Translations under genes and position numbers: made by a program
Shown here: piece after piece, positions 37,780-46,225 of the stretch
Position numbering within the stretch: the stretch's first letter is position 1
Layout of the letters: every line of letters begins with the position of its first letter
NCBI RefSeq assembly: GCF_000633355.1
Contig: NZ_AYMQ01000065.1
Coordinates: forward strand, 1 to 64,000
From: Serratia sp. H1w
GTDB taxonomy: Bacteria; Pseudomonadota; Gammaproteobacteria; Enterobacterales; Enterobacteriaceae
Reading direction: 5' to 3'
DNA: 64,000 nt
The notes under the pieces: model-generated
Told to the model about the DNA's origin: nothing
The model's database searches: none
The model's input: the letters and a program-made list of their open reading frames with translations, nothing else

Positions 37780-40536
37780 TTAATCCTCCGCCTGGTCGTT
37801 CTCGGGCAGGTGGTGGATCACGTAAACGTTGATTTGACGTCCCTCGATGCGCGGTGATTTCCGTTGAAATCCTCGCTTGCTGGCTGGCTGTGTCAGCATC
37901 CCGGCCTCTACCAGTGCCTTGGCGAAATGCTTCGGGTTGAACCCTCGCGCTATCTCATTTTCGAACGCAGCCGGGAACGTGTAGAACACCATGGCGTCAC
38001 AATCATGCTTGCCCCTATCGCGGTACCCGGCTAAATCACGAATAGGCAGGCTCTGCGGGTCATAGGGCAGCGGGGCGAACCGGCTTAGTCCGTAGGCATT
38101 CAGGAAAGCCTCGGTAGCCTCAATAGCCTGTTGGTGTTCTTTGTTGCCGGTACCGAACTCTTTGATCCAGGCGTTGAAGTTGTGCTGTATTGCGTCCCGG
38201 CATTCCTGCTCATCCCAGCCAGTGACAGACCGCCCGAACAACAGAGCCGCTTCCAGTACCGCAAACCGTGCAGCAACACGGTGGACCTGTTCGCCGTAGT
38301 CTGCCGGTATCAGCGAACGCCAGCGGCTTTCTGCCTCTCTGACGGCGGCAATGGCCTGTTGCTGGTGGTCGGCAAGGTACTTGATCCAGAAACGCCCAGC
38401 GGCCCCGTGGTGACTTTGGTAGGCGTCTTTCAATGCGTCAGCGTGGGCTTTGCCGTTCGCTGTTTCGTGGTGTTGCTGCGATTTCTCCAGCGGGATATTC
38501 AGCAGGCGCACCAACTGGCCCGCCTTCACCTTGCGGCCTGTTGAGGCGATAAAGGTTTCAATGTCCATTTCCCCGGTACTGAGGGCCACGGTTCGCCAGC
38601 GCTTCAAATCACGGTTGCCGCCTTCTTTGGCCCCCTGCAGCTTTCCGACGCCGTTAAACAGGGTGTAGGCCGATTTCGCCACGCTATCTGGATCAGCGCC
38701 TTGGCCCACTTCATCAAGCGGCATCAGGCCGTCATTGTGCGCGGCGGCTTCGTTGGCAATACCCAGCGCGGTACCGAACCACGTCAGGCGCAAGGCGTCC
38801 GGTTCGCCGTATAGACTGCTGGCGATATTGGCGGTGGTGGTCTTACCGGCGCTGGATTGCTCGTAGAAGTGAATGCCGAACCCGTCAGCACCAGCCAGCC
38901 CAATGAGTGGCGCAGCCAGTGCCGCACCGATACCGGCCATCATGGAAGGGTTGCCACGGGCAAGGCGTGCCACCGAGTCACGCCAGCTCTCTGGTGTTCC
39001 CTTGACGGTGTACCCTGCAGCGGCCGCACTGCGACCATTGAACAGCACCGGCCTTGCAGGCGTACCGATGATTTCCCCGTCCGGCATGATGTATGCGCCG
39101 CATTGCCAGCCTGTAGCCTGTGCCACGCGCCAGATTTCACGGATGCCGCTATTTTGCATCCAATCGGCCAGGGTAGCCCTGAGTGCGGTTTTCGTGGTCA
39201 CGTTCACGCCGCCTGCTTTCAGCGTGCGCCAGCCCTCACGCTCACCTATGTCGGCCAGCGGGATAGCGGCGGTTGTCGGTATTTTTTCCCCGGCAGGGTG
39301 CCAGCGGATAATCAGGTATTGGTCTTTGTCGTCCCTGCCGGTACCAATCACCTCAAGGGGGGAACATAGCCAGCTTTCATAGTTGATCACCTCACCACTG
39401 TCTCTATCCACCTTTGGCGTTATCCAGAAAACGCCATCTTTTCGGCTGACAGGGTGAGCCTTGAGCGGGTCGCGCTGGCTACCGGCGTGTTTTTCTTCTC
39501 CCGCGGCTTTGGGTTGATAGAGCGAATCTTTAAATGCCAGCGCTGCGGCCTCTGTGCCGTTCTGCTGGCGGTAGTCATCCCAGTCGGCTTTATGCTCTGT
39601 CGGTGGCAAAGACACCCAGCCAGAAACGGCCTGCGCGGTTTTCTCCGCCGCAATCTTGCCGGTGTTCACCTTGGGTTTGCCGTGTTCGTCCAGCTCCCCC
39701 GGCGCATGCCAGTCGTTATCTGCCGCAATGATAATCTGTGCATCGGGATACCTGCGGCGCAGGGTTGCGGCCACGGTAGGCAGGTTACCGGCATCTATGG
39801 CAACCACGGCCAACGCATCAGGGCGCATCAGGTGAGCAGTGAGGGCGGTTGCCAGACCTTCGGCAATGATGACCACTGACGATTGCTCGATCGCCACCGG
39901 TAGGGCATGAAATGCGCCACGCTTGACCCCGTCCGTCACTTGCCGCTTTTCACCGGTTGGCGTAATAGTTTGCGCCGCCGTCACTGCGCCACTTTCGTCG
40001 GTCAATTCCAACAGTAACCGGCCATCAGGCAGAATGGGGAAGGTGAAGCCAGTGAGCCCTTTGGCCGCAAGATAGGCCGATCTCCCCATCGCTGCGCTGT
40101 TGCATAATGCTGTATAGCGACGATTGAACCGCTGGCGCTTCTGCTCCAGTTCGGTGGCCTCTGCCTGCTTGCGCTCCAGTTCCCCGCGCTGCCGCTCCGC
40201 CTTTTGGTTGGTGGTATTCTGCAAGTTTTCCCCCACCGGGAAAGAAATCCCCACAGGGTTGGCCACCAGCTCGGCGGCAGCCATGACAGTAATGCCATGA
40301 GCCCGAGCAATCAGATCGAGGCCATCACCGTGGCTTGGTTCGTCGCACTGGCGGCAATGCCATTCACCGCCACCGTGGTCATCAATAAAGTGAAAGCGAT
40401 CGGTACCGCCACAAATTGGGCAGGCACCATGCTTGCCACGCCCCGGCACGGTGACACCGCAAGAAGGCAGCAACGTTGACCAACTGCCATCAGCGGCACG
40501 CTTTACCTCACGAATAAAATCCAGACGGTTGATCAC
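37780..40536 (-). CDS. P4-alpha-like primase-helicase (zinc-binding, TOPRIM and DUF927 domains)
   Basis: 918 residues. The N-terminal zinc ribbon has C39, C42, C61 and C64 (CPICGG ... CRQC). A TOPRIM domain carries E226 and D273/D275 (AEGLATA, ADND). A DUF927-type helicase domain has Walker A SSAGKTT at 561-567. It should prime and unwind DNA for autonomous replication of the satellite from its own origin. It overlaps the DUF4222 gene start by four bases. Closest in design to primases of P4-like satellites in enterobacteria. Confidence 0.88.
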   Translation of the reverse strand: MINRLDFIREVKRAADGSWSTLLPSCGVTVPGRGKHGACPICGGTDRFHFIDDHGGGEWHCRQCDEPSHGDGLDLIARAHGITVMAAAELVANPVGISFPVGENLQNTTNQKAERQRGELERKQAEATELEQKRQRFNRRYTALCNSAAMGRSAYLAAKGLTGFTFPILPDGRLLLELTDESGAVTAAQTITPTGEKRQVTDGVKRGAFHALPVAIEQSSVVIIAEGLATALTAHLMRPDALAVVAIDAGNLPTVAATLRRRYPDAQIIIAADNDWHAPGELDEHGKPKVNTGKIAAEKTAQAVSGWVSLPPTEHKADWDDYRQQNGTEAAALAFKDSLYQPKAAGEEKHAGSQRDPLKAHPVSRKDGVFWITPKVDRDSGEVINYESWLCSPLEVIGTGRDDKDQYLIIRWHPAGEKIPTTAAIPLADIGEREGWRTLKAGGVNVTTKTALRATLADWMQNSGIREIWRVAQATGWQCGAYIMPDGEIIGTPARPVLFNGRSAAAAGYTVKGTPESWRDSVARLARGNPSMMAGIGAALAAPLIGLAGADGFGIHFYEQSSAGKTTTANIASSLYGEPDALRLTWFGTALGIANEAAAHNDGLMPLDEVGQGADPDSVAKSAYTLFNGVGKLQGAKEGGNRDLKRWRTVALSTGEMDIETFIASTGRKVKAGQLVRLLNIPLEKSQQHHETANGKAHADALKDAYQSHHGAAGRFWIKYLADHQQQAIAAVREAESRWRSLIPADYGEQVHRVAARFAVLEAALLFGRSVTGWDEQECRDAIQHNFNAWIKEFGTGNKEHQQAIEATEAFLNAYGLSRFAPLPYDPQSLPIRDLAGYRDRGKHDCDAMVFYTFPAAFENEIARGFNPKHFAKALVEAGMLTQPASKRGFQRKSPRIEGRQINVYVIHHLPENDQAED

Positions 40537-40832
40537 GGGTGCTGTCTCCTTTCGCGAATAACCTTTTTCAACTTTTCTATTTTTTCGGATACGGGCGTTT
40601 TACTGCACCATTCCGTAATCGTTTCGCCCCTTACCCATTTAAATTCACGCTGGAACCGCTCAGGCGTGCAGATACAGGGATTTTGATAGCCGTCGCGTAA
40701 ATAGGTCACGCGGTTGTAGCCGTAATCCGTAACAGTGATTTGAACGCCTCGGCTATCGCGGTAAATATCCCCTGGGCGGATTTCAGGGTGAGCGGAGCCC
40801 CCGGATGTTGATCCGGTATTTATTGTTTTCAT
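40533..40832 (-). CDS. DUF4222 family phage protein
   Basis: 99 residues. The core IRPGDIYRDSRGVQITVTD ... RVTYLRDGY and CICTPERFQREFKWV is the DUF4222 pattern, seen in small proteins of enterobacterial prophages and satellites. Function unknown. Operon member: stop overlaps the primase start and the gene starts four bases after the preceding stop. Confidence 0.8.
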   Translation of the reverse strand: MKTINTGSTSGGSAHPEIRPGDIYRDSRGVQITVTDYGYNRVTYLRDGYQNPCICTPERFQREFKWVRGETITEWCSKTPVSEKIEKLKKVIRERRQHP

Positions 40833-40836
40833 GATT

Positions 40837-41049
40837 TTATTCCCCGCTGTTCGGTTCGATTATGGGTTCTACTCGCCAACCGGCACGGCGTGCCAATTCG
40901 ATAAAGCCTTCCAGATTTAACAGGTGATAGCTTTCATGTACGCGCAAATCGGAAATAAGGCGTCCCTGCTCCATATGCAGCATGACTCTGCCGGAGAACT
41001 CAGGGGATACATGCAAACTTACATCGCATAGAGGGATCTGGTTACGCAT
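40837..41049 (-). CDS. Small phage/satellite protein, 70 residues
   Basis: From MRNQIPLCDVSLHV at 41049; its start overlaps the Icd-like stop by eight bases, so translation is coupled. Sequence HMEQGRLISDLRVHESYHLLNLEGFIELA is conserved-looking, but I cannot name a family. Part of the leftward primase operon. Confidence 0.6.
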   Translation of the reverse strand: MRNQIPLCDVSLHVSPEFSGRVMLHMEQGRLISDLRVHESYHLLNLEGFIELARRAGWRVEPIIEPNSGE

Positions 41050-41236
41050 GGCGTACCTCCCGTACTGGCAGACGGCCAGCGAACAGCAGGACAAAGCGGC
41101 CAGCCAGAAAAGAACGGGCTTCGCGCTCGGTAGCGGCTGTTACCTGTTCGCGGTGAGGCCGGTCCTGTGGATTGGCACGAACTACGGCTAAAAACAGGAA
41201 GGTGAAGCGCTGCGGCGCTGTGGTATGATTTTGCAT
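41042..41236 (-). CDS. Host cell division inhibitor Icd-like protein
   Basis: 64 residues. The sequence FTFLFLAVVRANPQDRPHRE then EREARSFLAGRFVLLFAGRLP is the recognisable Icd-like pattern of P4/P1-type elements, where icd blocks septation. Shorter than many database entries but ends in the usual place. First gene of the primase operon. Confidence 0.78.
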   Translation of the reverse strand: MQNHTTAPQRFTFLFLAVVRANPQDRPHREQVTAATEREARSFLAGRFVLLFAGRLPVREVRHA

Positions 41237-41346
41237 AGCTACCTCGTTAACTGCTTTAACGTTGGTGGTAAGAGGCCCGGTTAGTGTCCCCACACTGCCG
41301 GGCTTCGCTATTCTGTGGTCTTGCTGTGTTCTACCTGTGGATAACA

Positions 41347-41422
41347 TGTGTTTCACTTTAATTTTATCTGAAACACAGGTCAAGCCTTTTCTGTATTTCA
41401 TTTTTATGTATACTGAAACACA
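41347..41422. promoter_or_regulatory. Three-site operator upstream of the YlcI/YnfO-like gene
   Basis: TGTGTTTCA (41347-41355) faces a perfect inverted copy TGAAACACA (41369-41377) across 13 bases, and a third copy TGAAACACA lies at 41414-41422. The third overlaps TATACT (41409-41414), a good -10 box for the gene at 41445, so binding there would block the promoter. Confidence 0.65.
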
Positions 41423-41444
41423 CTCAAGTAACGGAGTTTTGTTA

Positions 41445-41756
41445 ATGGCCGCAAACAAAAACGCAAAATCACAGCTTTTTACCGTCAGAGTTCCCCATGA
41501 AGTGGTGTCTGATATGGAAACGTTAAAACGTGACGGAGAATCCACAGCAGGGTTTATTGTCGCAGCCATGCAAGGAGAGGTAATTCGACGCCAGACAGAC
41601 GGCGCGACAGAAAACCCCCTTCTTTCGTCGCTCGATGCGCTGGAACAAGTCGAAGCGATTGGCGTTGCTGCCAGCGAGGAAATAAACCGACTGGTCAGCG
41701 TGGCGCGTGAAGAACTACAACGCCGAAAAGCAAAGCCGGAAACGCCAGAAAGTTGA
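41445..41756 (+). CDS. YlcI/YnfO family protein
   Basis: 103 residues from the ATG at 41445 with ACGGAG upstream. N-terminal AKSQLFTVRVPHEVVSDMETL resembles a ribbon-helix-helix DNA-binding segment, and GESTAGFIVAAMQGEVIRRQ follows as in YlcI/YnfO prophage proteins. It is the only rightward gene in the right module and lies directly behind a symmetric operator, so it may be an autorepressor that also acts on the divergent icd-primase operon. Confidence 0.72.
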   Translation: MAANKNAKSQLFTVRVPHEVVSDMETLKRDGESTAGFIVAAMQGEVIRRQTDGATENPLLSSLDALEQVEAIGVAASEEINRLVSVAREELQRRKAKPETPES

Positions 41757-41772
41757 GTTTTGTTCAGGTGAT

Positions 41773-41812
41773 ACCAAAGGGCGGGGGCGCAATCCTCGCC
41801 TTTTTTTATTGG
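41773..41812 (+). terminator. Terminator of the YlcI/YnfO-like gene
   Basis: GGCGGGG ... CCTCGCC stem with one mismatch, followed by seven T, about 20 bases after the stop. Confidence 0.65.
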
Positions 41813-41882
41813 GGCCGATCCACCAGCTGCACGGCAACGGATGCCATCCAGGGGAAATACTTTTTTCTGACTGGAAAATTGG

Positions 41883-42116
41883 CTATGCATGGTCGGCCCC
41901 TAGGCGTTCGGCAACTCGTTGCGCCATCCATTGACGGATCTCTGCAGCATCAAAAACAGTTACACGCTCTGAGAGTTTGGTTGGTTGTGGGAAACCTGGT
42001 TGTTTCACTTTGCGCCATACGGTGGCTTCACTGATAGCGAGAAAAGCAGCAACGCTCTTGATTCTGGCGTTTCCGCTTAGTGGGAATTGTTGCTGGGGTA
42101 CTTGATGCTTGGTCAT
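41883..42116 (-). CDS. alpA: AlpA family transcriptional regulator
   Basis: 77 residues. The helix-turn-helix SVAAFLAISEATVWRKVK followed by GFPQPTKLSERVTVFD and IRQWM is the AlpA signature (MerR-like fold). AlpA-type proteins activate the neighbouring integrase or excision genes in P4-like and CP4-57 elements. It sits downstream of the integrase as expected. Confidence 0.88.
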   Translation of the reverse strand: MTKHQVPQQQFPLSGNARIKSVAAFLAISEATVWRKVKQPGFPQPTKLSERVTVFDAAEIRQWMAQRVAERLGADHA

Positions 42117-42239
42117 GATTTCTTATGCTCCGACTTGATAGGTCATGAAACTTTCAAATCGGATTAAATGCTGAAAATATACTTGTTAGTAGATGGCATA
42201 ACCGGTTATACGGGGGGAATAGCCGGTTATGCCCCCTAC

Positions 42240-42971
42240 CTAAGAGAACACAAGAGAGAAACCGGTGTAAGTTTTAGGCTTAGGCGGCTGGATTTTCTGT
42301 TTTTTTATCCACGCATCAAGACTGTCAATGCTTACCCGTCCGTTAAAGTGTTTTTGAAGGTTTTCACACATCGCTTTTTTGCTAGCCCCGGGATATTTTT
42401 CCCAAGTTAAAGTAGCTATGCGCAGCGCCTCCGCGTAGTGGGGATTTCTTGGCTTTGATGATATTTTTGATTGCTTGTAATTTGTAATTACGGAGTTTCC
42501 ATAATAAATAAACTTTAGTTGACCAAGCAGCATTTGCTCATTAAAGAAAGTGGTTTTCAGTATGGATCTAGCGATATCATCAAATCCTAAAAAGTGCATA
42601 ATGCAAGATGATAATACTAGCTCTCTTGATTCTTTTAGTTTGAAATGCAGGTCATCTTCCGTGACATTTTTATGTTGTTCTTTATTATAGATATTATTTG
42701 ATTCTAGGCCATCAACCCCAGACTCTGACATGAATTTAATTGCGCTATTAATCCTATCTAGTGGGATTTCTGAGCGAGTATAAAATTTCTTAGATGGATT
42801 CCATTGTCTAAAATCCATAATTGAAAATTGGCTCACCAAAAAACCTAGATCGCCATCCTCATCTTCCACGATTAAGAAAATAGAATTTTTAGACAACTCT
42901 TCTGCAGCATCAATAATCCTATGATTAACAGAGTTTACATAATCTACGGCTGGGTGTTGTTTACTCACCAT
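42240..42971 (-). CDS. Hypothetical satellite cargo protein, 243 residues
   Basis: No domain recognised in the first 180 residues, which are AT-rich and acidic, with a possible sensor-like N-terminus (SIFLIVEDEDGDLGFLVSQF). The end, CENLQKHFNGRVSIDSLDAW, resembles a DNA-binding helical tail seen in other phage-linked proteins. It overlaps the integrase by 11 bases. Composition differs from the GC-rich integrase and primase, so it may be exchangeable cargo, the place where P4-like satellites carry defence genes. Confidence 0.5.
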   Translation of the reverse strand: MVSKQHPAVDYVNSVNHRIIDAAEELSKNSIFLIVEDEDGDLGFLVSQFSIMDFRQWNPSKKFYTRSEIPLDRINSAIKFMSESGVDGLESNNIYNKEQHKNVTEDDLHFKLKESRELVLSSCIMHFLGFDDIARSILKTTFFNEQMLLGQLKFIYYGNSVITNYKQSKISSKPRNPHYAEALRIATLTWEKYPGASKKAMCENLQKHFNGRVSIDSLDAWIKKQKIQPPKPKTYTGFSLVFS

Positions 42972-44238
42972 TACCTCCAGATATCACTTTTCTAAAGGGT
43001 GTAACGTTGTATTCCTCACCACGCTCCAAGGCCACCAGCAACGCCGCCCACTGCGCCAGTGCTGCTTTACGCTCGTCAAAGTATTGATGCCGGTTGTAGA
43101 TGCCCTCTACGCCCCTTATGCGGTGATTCAGGCAGCGTTCAGCAACAACCGGATCAATCCCTAAAGCTGCAAGGTGCGTGCGTGCCGTGCGCCGGAAGTC
43201 GTGAATGGTGTAGTTCGGCACATCCGGCATTTCTGCGCGTACCTTTGCCAGAGCCACGGGTAGGGTGCTTTCCTGTATGTGGGGGATCATTCTATTTTGC
43301 ATTTTTCTGGCTGGTAGTAACCATGCGCTATTACATGAGAACGTGTGAAGCTCTCTCAGCCATTCAACCGCTGGTGGCGGTAATGGGATGTCGATAGCAT
43401 CGCCGTTCTTGCTGCGTTCCTCTGGTAGGTGCCAGATGGCCCCGTCTAAGTCGAATTCCTCCCACCGTGCGGCGCATAGCTCCATCTTGCGCACACACAA
43501 GGCCAGTAATAGCTTGAACGTGAGTTCGTTTTGTCTGCTGAACCCCTTGGCGGTTCGCATAGCCTGGAATACCCGTATCAGTTCGTCACGGGTTAGCCAC
43601 CTATCCCGTGCTGTCTCTTTCCCGCCAGCGTCGGAAACCTCAAAGGCTGAGCAGGGGTTAATCTCCAGTGCATGGCGCTTGATGCCGTAATCGAATATGC
43701 GGCGCGTCCATCTTAAAACGTCGGTTGCTATGGTCGGTGCTCCACGATCAACGATAGCTTTTAGCATGTCGTCAATGTGGCGCGGTTTAACGTCCTCCAC
43801 CTTCATGCTACCAATGTGCGGGTTAATATCCTTGTCGATGCGGCGGCGCAAAATGTCGGGGTGTTTCCAGCGTGGGAGGATCTGGCGCTCAAAGTATTCG
43901 GCGACCAGCGCTGATACTCGCAGCGCATGTTTCTCATGCTCCATCTTCTCCAGCGCTTCGGCTTTGCGTTCCTGTTTCTCCCCGGACACGTCATAACCCA
44001 ATGCTACGCGGGCAGAAAGTTCTTTGACTGTATCTCTGGCTTTGGATAGAGACAACTCAGCGTAGGAGCCAATCAGCATTACGCGTGATTTCCCGGCCAG
44101 CTTGTATCTGAATCGCCATGACGGGCTTTTGTCGGCCTCCCTGAAACGCAGGTAAAGCCCTCCGCCGTCTGCGCGGCCCTCAAACCGTTCTCCGGCCTTT
44201 ATCCATGCCCGGATCTGCATGTCGGTAAGCTTTGGCAT
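42961..44238 (-). CDS. int: P4-type tyrosine integrase
   Basis: 425 residues. N-terminal DUF4102-like arm domain (GLYLRFREADKSPSWRFRYK), core-binding domain about 110-195, and a catalytic domain with R250, K277, H346 and R349 (HDFRRTART), H372 and nucleophile Tyr381 (GIYNRHQ). It starts 93 bases from attR and reads inward, as in P4/CP4-57 islands. Most likely the enzyme that inserted the element at the yicC terminator. Confidence 0.92.
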   Translation of the reverse strand: MPKLTDMQIRAWIKAGERFEGRADGGGLYLRFREADKSPSWRFRYKLAGKSRVMLIGSYAELSLSKARDTVKELSARVALGYDVSGEKQERKAEALEKMEHEKHALRVSALVAEYFERQILPRWKHPDILRRRIDKDINPHIGSMKVEDVKPRHIDDMLKAIVDRGAPTIATDVLRWTRRIFDYGIKRHALEINPCSAFEVSDAGGKETARDRWLTRDELIRVFQAMRTAKGFSRQNELTFKLLLALCVRKMELCAARWEEFDLDGAIWHLPEERSKNGDAIDIPLPPPAVEWLRELHTFSCNSAWLLPARKMQNRMIPHIQESTLPVALAKVRAEMPDVPNYTIHDFRRTARTHLAALGIDPVVAERCLNHRIRGVEGIYNRHQYFDERKAALAQWAALLVALERGEEYNVTPFRKVISGGNGE

Positions 44239-44264
44239 TGTGAAGCCCTAAGTATTGAATGTAG

Positions 44265-44323
44265 GGGTGTACCCAAACAGCCTTATCTCAATCGCAATGG
44301 GTACACCTTTGGGTACACGGTAA
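44265..44323. promoter_or_regulatory. Integrase arm-type sites next to attR
   Basis: GGGTGTACCC (44265-44274) and the pair GGGTACACC-TT-TGGGTACACGGTAA (44299-44323). The pair mirrors the one at 28628-28652 near attL. They also cover the promoter region of the integrase, so autoregulation is likely. Confidence 0.55.
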
Positions 44324-44330
44324 TGATGCG

Positions 44331-44424
44331 CTTTCTTGATTCCTTATGCTAGCTCCTGACAACAAAAAAGCCCGCTGTTATGCGGGCCTTCTGGTTTTTT
44401 GCAGCGTCTTGATTCTTCCTGAAT
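44331..44424. repeat. Right attachment repeat (attR)
   Basis: Gap-free partner of 28463-28556; the 29-base perfect block is 44377-44405. It ends three bases past the yicC stop. The hairpin GCCCGC (44370-44375)/GCGGGC (44382-44387) with A and T runs is a terminator for yicC. Confidence 0.85.
44362..44400 (-). terminator. Terminator of yicC inside the attachment site
   Basis: Stem GCCCGC/GCGGGC; on the minus strand the stem is followed by six U. A second copy at 28494-28532 was produced by integration. Confidence 0.75.
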
Positions 44425-44426
44425 AC

Positions 44427-45290
44427 TTACTCGATATTCTGGATCTGCTCGCGCATCTGCTCAATCAGCACCTTCAGCTCAATCGCTGAGGTGGTCACTT
44501 CGGCATTGATTGACTTGGACGCCAGCGTATTCGATTCGCGGTTGAATTCCTGCATCATAAAGTCGAGGCGACGGCCAACGGCTTCTTTCTTCTTCAGGAT
44601 GTTGTGCGTCTCTTTGACGTGGGCTTCCAGGCGATCCAACTCTTCGGCAACATCGATACGTTGCGCCATCAGCACCAGCTCCTGCTCCAGGCGCGTGTTT
44701 TCCAACTGCACCTGTGCTTCTTCCAGCTTGCTGACCAGCCGCTCGCGCTGCCATTGAAGAATATTAGGCATTTGGGCGCGTACTTTGACCACTTCGGCGC
44801 TCACGCCGTCGAGGCGTTGCTCGATCAGAGCTTTCAGTGCGGTGCCTTCGCTTTCGCGTGCGACGATGAAATCATCCAGCGCGCCTTCCAGCGCCAGCAT
44901 CAGCTCGTTGCTGATGACATCCAGATCCTGTTCCTGAGCGGACATCACGCCCGGCCAGCGCAGGACATCGATCGGATCGATTTCACCTTCGTCACTCTGC
45001 ATTTTGACCCAGTTGGCGGCTTCAACCAGCTGTTTGGCCAGTTTTTCGTTCAGGATCATCGAGCTTTGCGCGCTTGGGTCGAGCTCAAAGCGCAGGTTGC
45101 ACTCCACTTTGCCGCGCGTCAGGCGCCCACGGATACGCTCGCGGATCACCGGTTCAAGGCTGCGGAACTGCTCAGGCAGGCGGATGTAGGTTTCTAAGTA
45201 GCGTTGGTTAACGGAACGCAGCTCCCAAGCTGCGCTGCCCCATTCACCCTTGATTTCACGCCGGGCGTAGGCGGTCATGCTGCGGATCAT
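44427..45290 (-). CDS. yicC: YicC family endoribonuclease
   Basis: 287 residues from MIRSMTAYARRE, exactly the E. coli length. YicC-like N-terminal domain and a C-terminal domain (GRRLDFMMQEFNRESNTLASKS, DUF1732) are both present. YicC-type proteins are metal-dependent endoribonucleases; E. coli YicC acts on the small RNA RyhB with PNPase. Divergent from rph as in E. coli. Confidence 0.94.
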   Translation of the reverse strand: MIRSMTAYARREIKGEWGSAAWELRSVNQRYLETYIRLPEQFRSLEPVIRERIRGRLTRGKVECNLRFELDPSAQSSMILNEKLAKQLVEAANWVKMQSDEGEIDPIDVLRWPGVMSAQEQDLDVISNELMLALEGALDDFIVARESEGTALKALIEQRLDGVSAEVVKVRAQMPNILQWQRERLVSKLEEAQVQLENTRLEQELVLMAQRIDVAEELDRLEAHVKETHNILKKKEAVGRRLDFMMQEFNRESNTLASKSINAEVTTSAIELKVLIEQMREQIQNIE

Positions 45291-45416
45291 TGTGCGTACC
45301 CGTAAATAGGAAAAGATGGAACGATTATAGCGTTGCACCTGCGGGCAGGATAGGCATAACGTCACGAAGCCCGTATAATGCGCAGCCAAACGTTAATAAG
45401 AAGCCGGAGAGAGCCC

Positions 45417-46133
45417 ATGCGTCCTGCAGGCAGAGCACCACAACAAGTTCGCCCCCTGACACTGACCCGTCACTACACGAAACACGCTGAAGGTTCAGTG
45501 CTGGTTGAGTTTGGCGATACCAAAGTTTTGTGCACCGCCACGGTAGAAGAGGGCGTGCCGCGCTTCTTGAAAGGCCAGGGACAAGGGTGGATCACCGCAG
45601 AATACGGCATGTTACCGCGTTCTACCCACAGCCGTAATGCCCGCGAAGCGGCCAAAGGCAAGCAGGGTGGTCGTACTCTGGAGATCCAGCGTCTGATCGC
45701 TCGTTCACTGCGTGCCGCAGTGGATCTGAAAAAGCTCGGCGAGTTCACCATCACCCTGGACTGCGATGTGCTGCAAGCCGACGGTGGTACCCGCACCGCT
45801 TCTATCTCCGGTGCCTGCGTGGCGCTGGCCGATGCGCTGAATGCGCTGGTAGCCGCGGGTAAACTGAAAGCCAACCCGATGAAAGGTTTGGTGGCAGCGG
45901 TATCGGTGGGTATCGTTGGCGGTGAAGCGCTGTGCGATCTGGAATATGTGGAAGATTCCGCAGCAGAAACCGATATGAACGTAGTGATGATGGAAGATGG
46001 CCGCATGATCGAGGTGCAGGGCACCGCCGAGGGTGAGCCGTTCAGCCATGATGAGCTATTGGCGCTATTGGCGCTGGCCCGAGGGGGCATCGAAACCATC
46101 TTCCAGGCGCAGAAAACGGCGCTGGCAGACTGA
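45417..46133 (+). CDS. rph: Ribonuclease PH
   Basis: 238 residues from [13 protein letters not shown], full length. Phosphorolytic 3'-5' exoribonuclease that trims tRNA 3' ends; conserved [19 protein letters not shown] and [16 protein letters not shown] segments are intact. Unlike E. coli K-12, where a frameshift inactivates rph, the frame is whole here, so pyrE should not suffer the K-12 polarity. CGGAGAG precedes the start. Confidence 0.96.
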   Translation: MRPAGRAPQQVRPLTLTRHYTKHAEGSVLVEFGDTKVLCTATVEEGVPRFLKGQGQGWITAEYGMLPRSTHSRNAREAAKGKQGGRTLEIQRLIARSLRAAVDLKKLGEFTITLDCDVLQADGGTRTASISGACVALADALNALVAAGKLKANPMKGLVAAVSVGIVGGEALCDLEYVEDSAAETDMNVVMMEDGRMIEVQGTAEGEPFSHDELLALLALARGGIETIFQAQKTALAD

Positions 46134-46138
46134 TTTTT

Positions 46139-46165
46139 AAAGGCGACTAAGCAGTCGCCTTTTTT
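46139..46165 (+). terminator. pyrE attenuator between rph and pyrE
   Basis: AGGCGACT (46141-46148) pairs with AGTCGCCT (46153-46160), followed by six T. It starts eight bases after the rph stop. In E. coli the equivalent hairpin attenuates pyrE according to UTP supply through coupling of rph translation with transcription. Confidence 0.85.
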
Positions 46166-46225
46166 ATGCCCGGCCATCGGGCGGCAATAGAACCGGTACT
46201 ACCGACCAAACTAGGAGAAGCAGTA

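Larger units (their letters stand above)
28556..44376. mobile_element. 15.9-kb integrated element: P4-like satellite module plus prophage tail genes
   Basis: Bounded by the 94-base direct repeats, with genes of phage type only. Right module: tyrosine integrase, unknown 243-residue gene, AlpA, YlcI/YnfO-like gene, Icd-like protein, DUF4222 protein, primase-helicase. Left module: a second integrase, small phage genes, spanin remnants, zinc-ribbon protein, tail/baseplate operon. No capsid, portal, large terminase, sid, psu or delta genes are present, so it cannot make particles alone. Confidence 0.85.
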
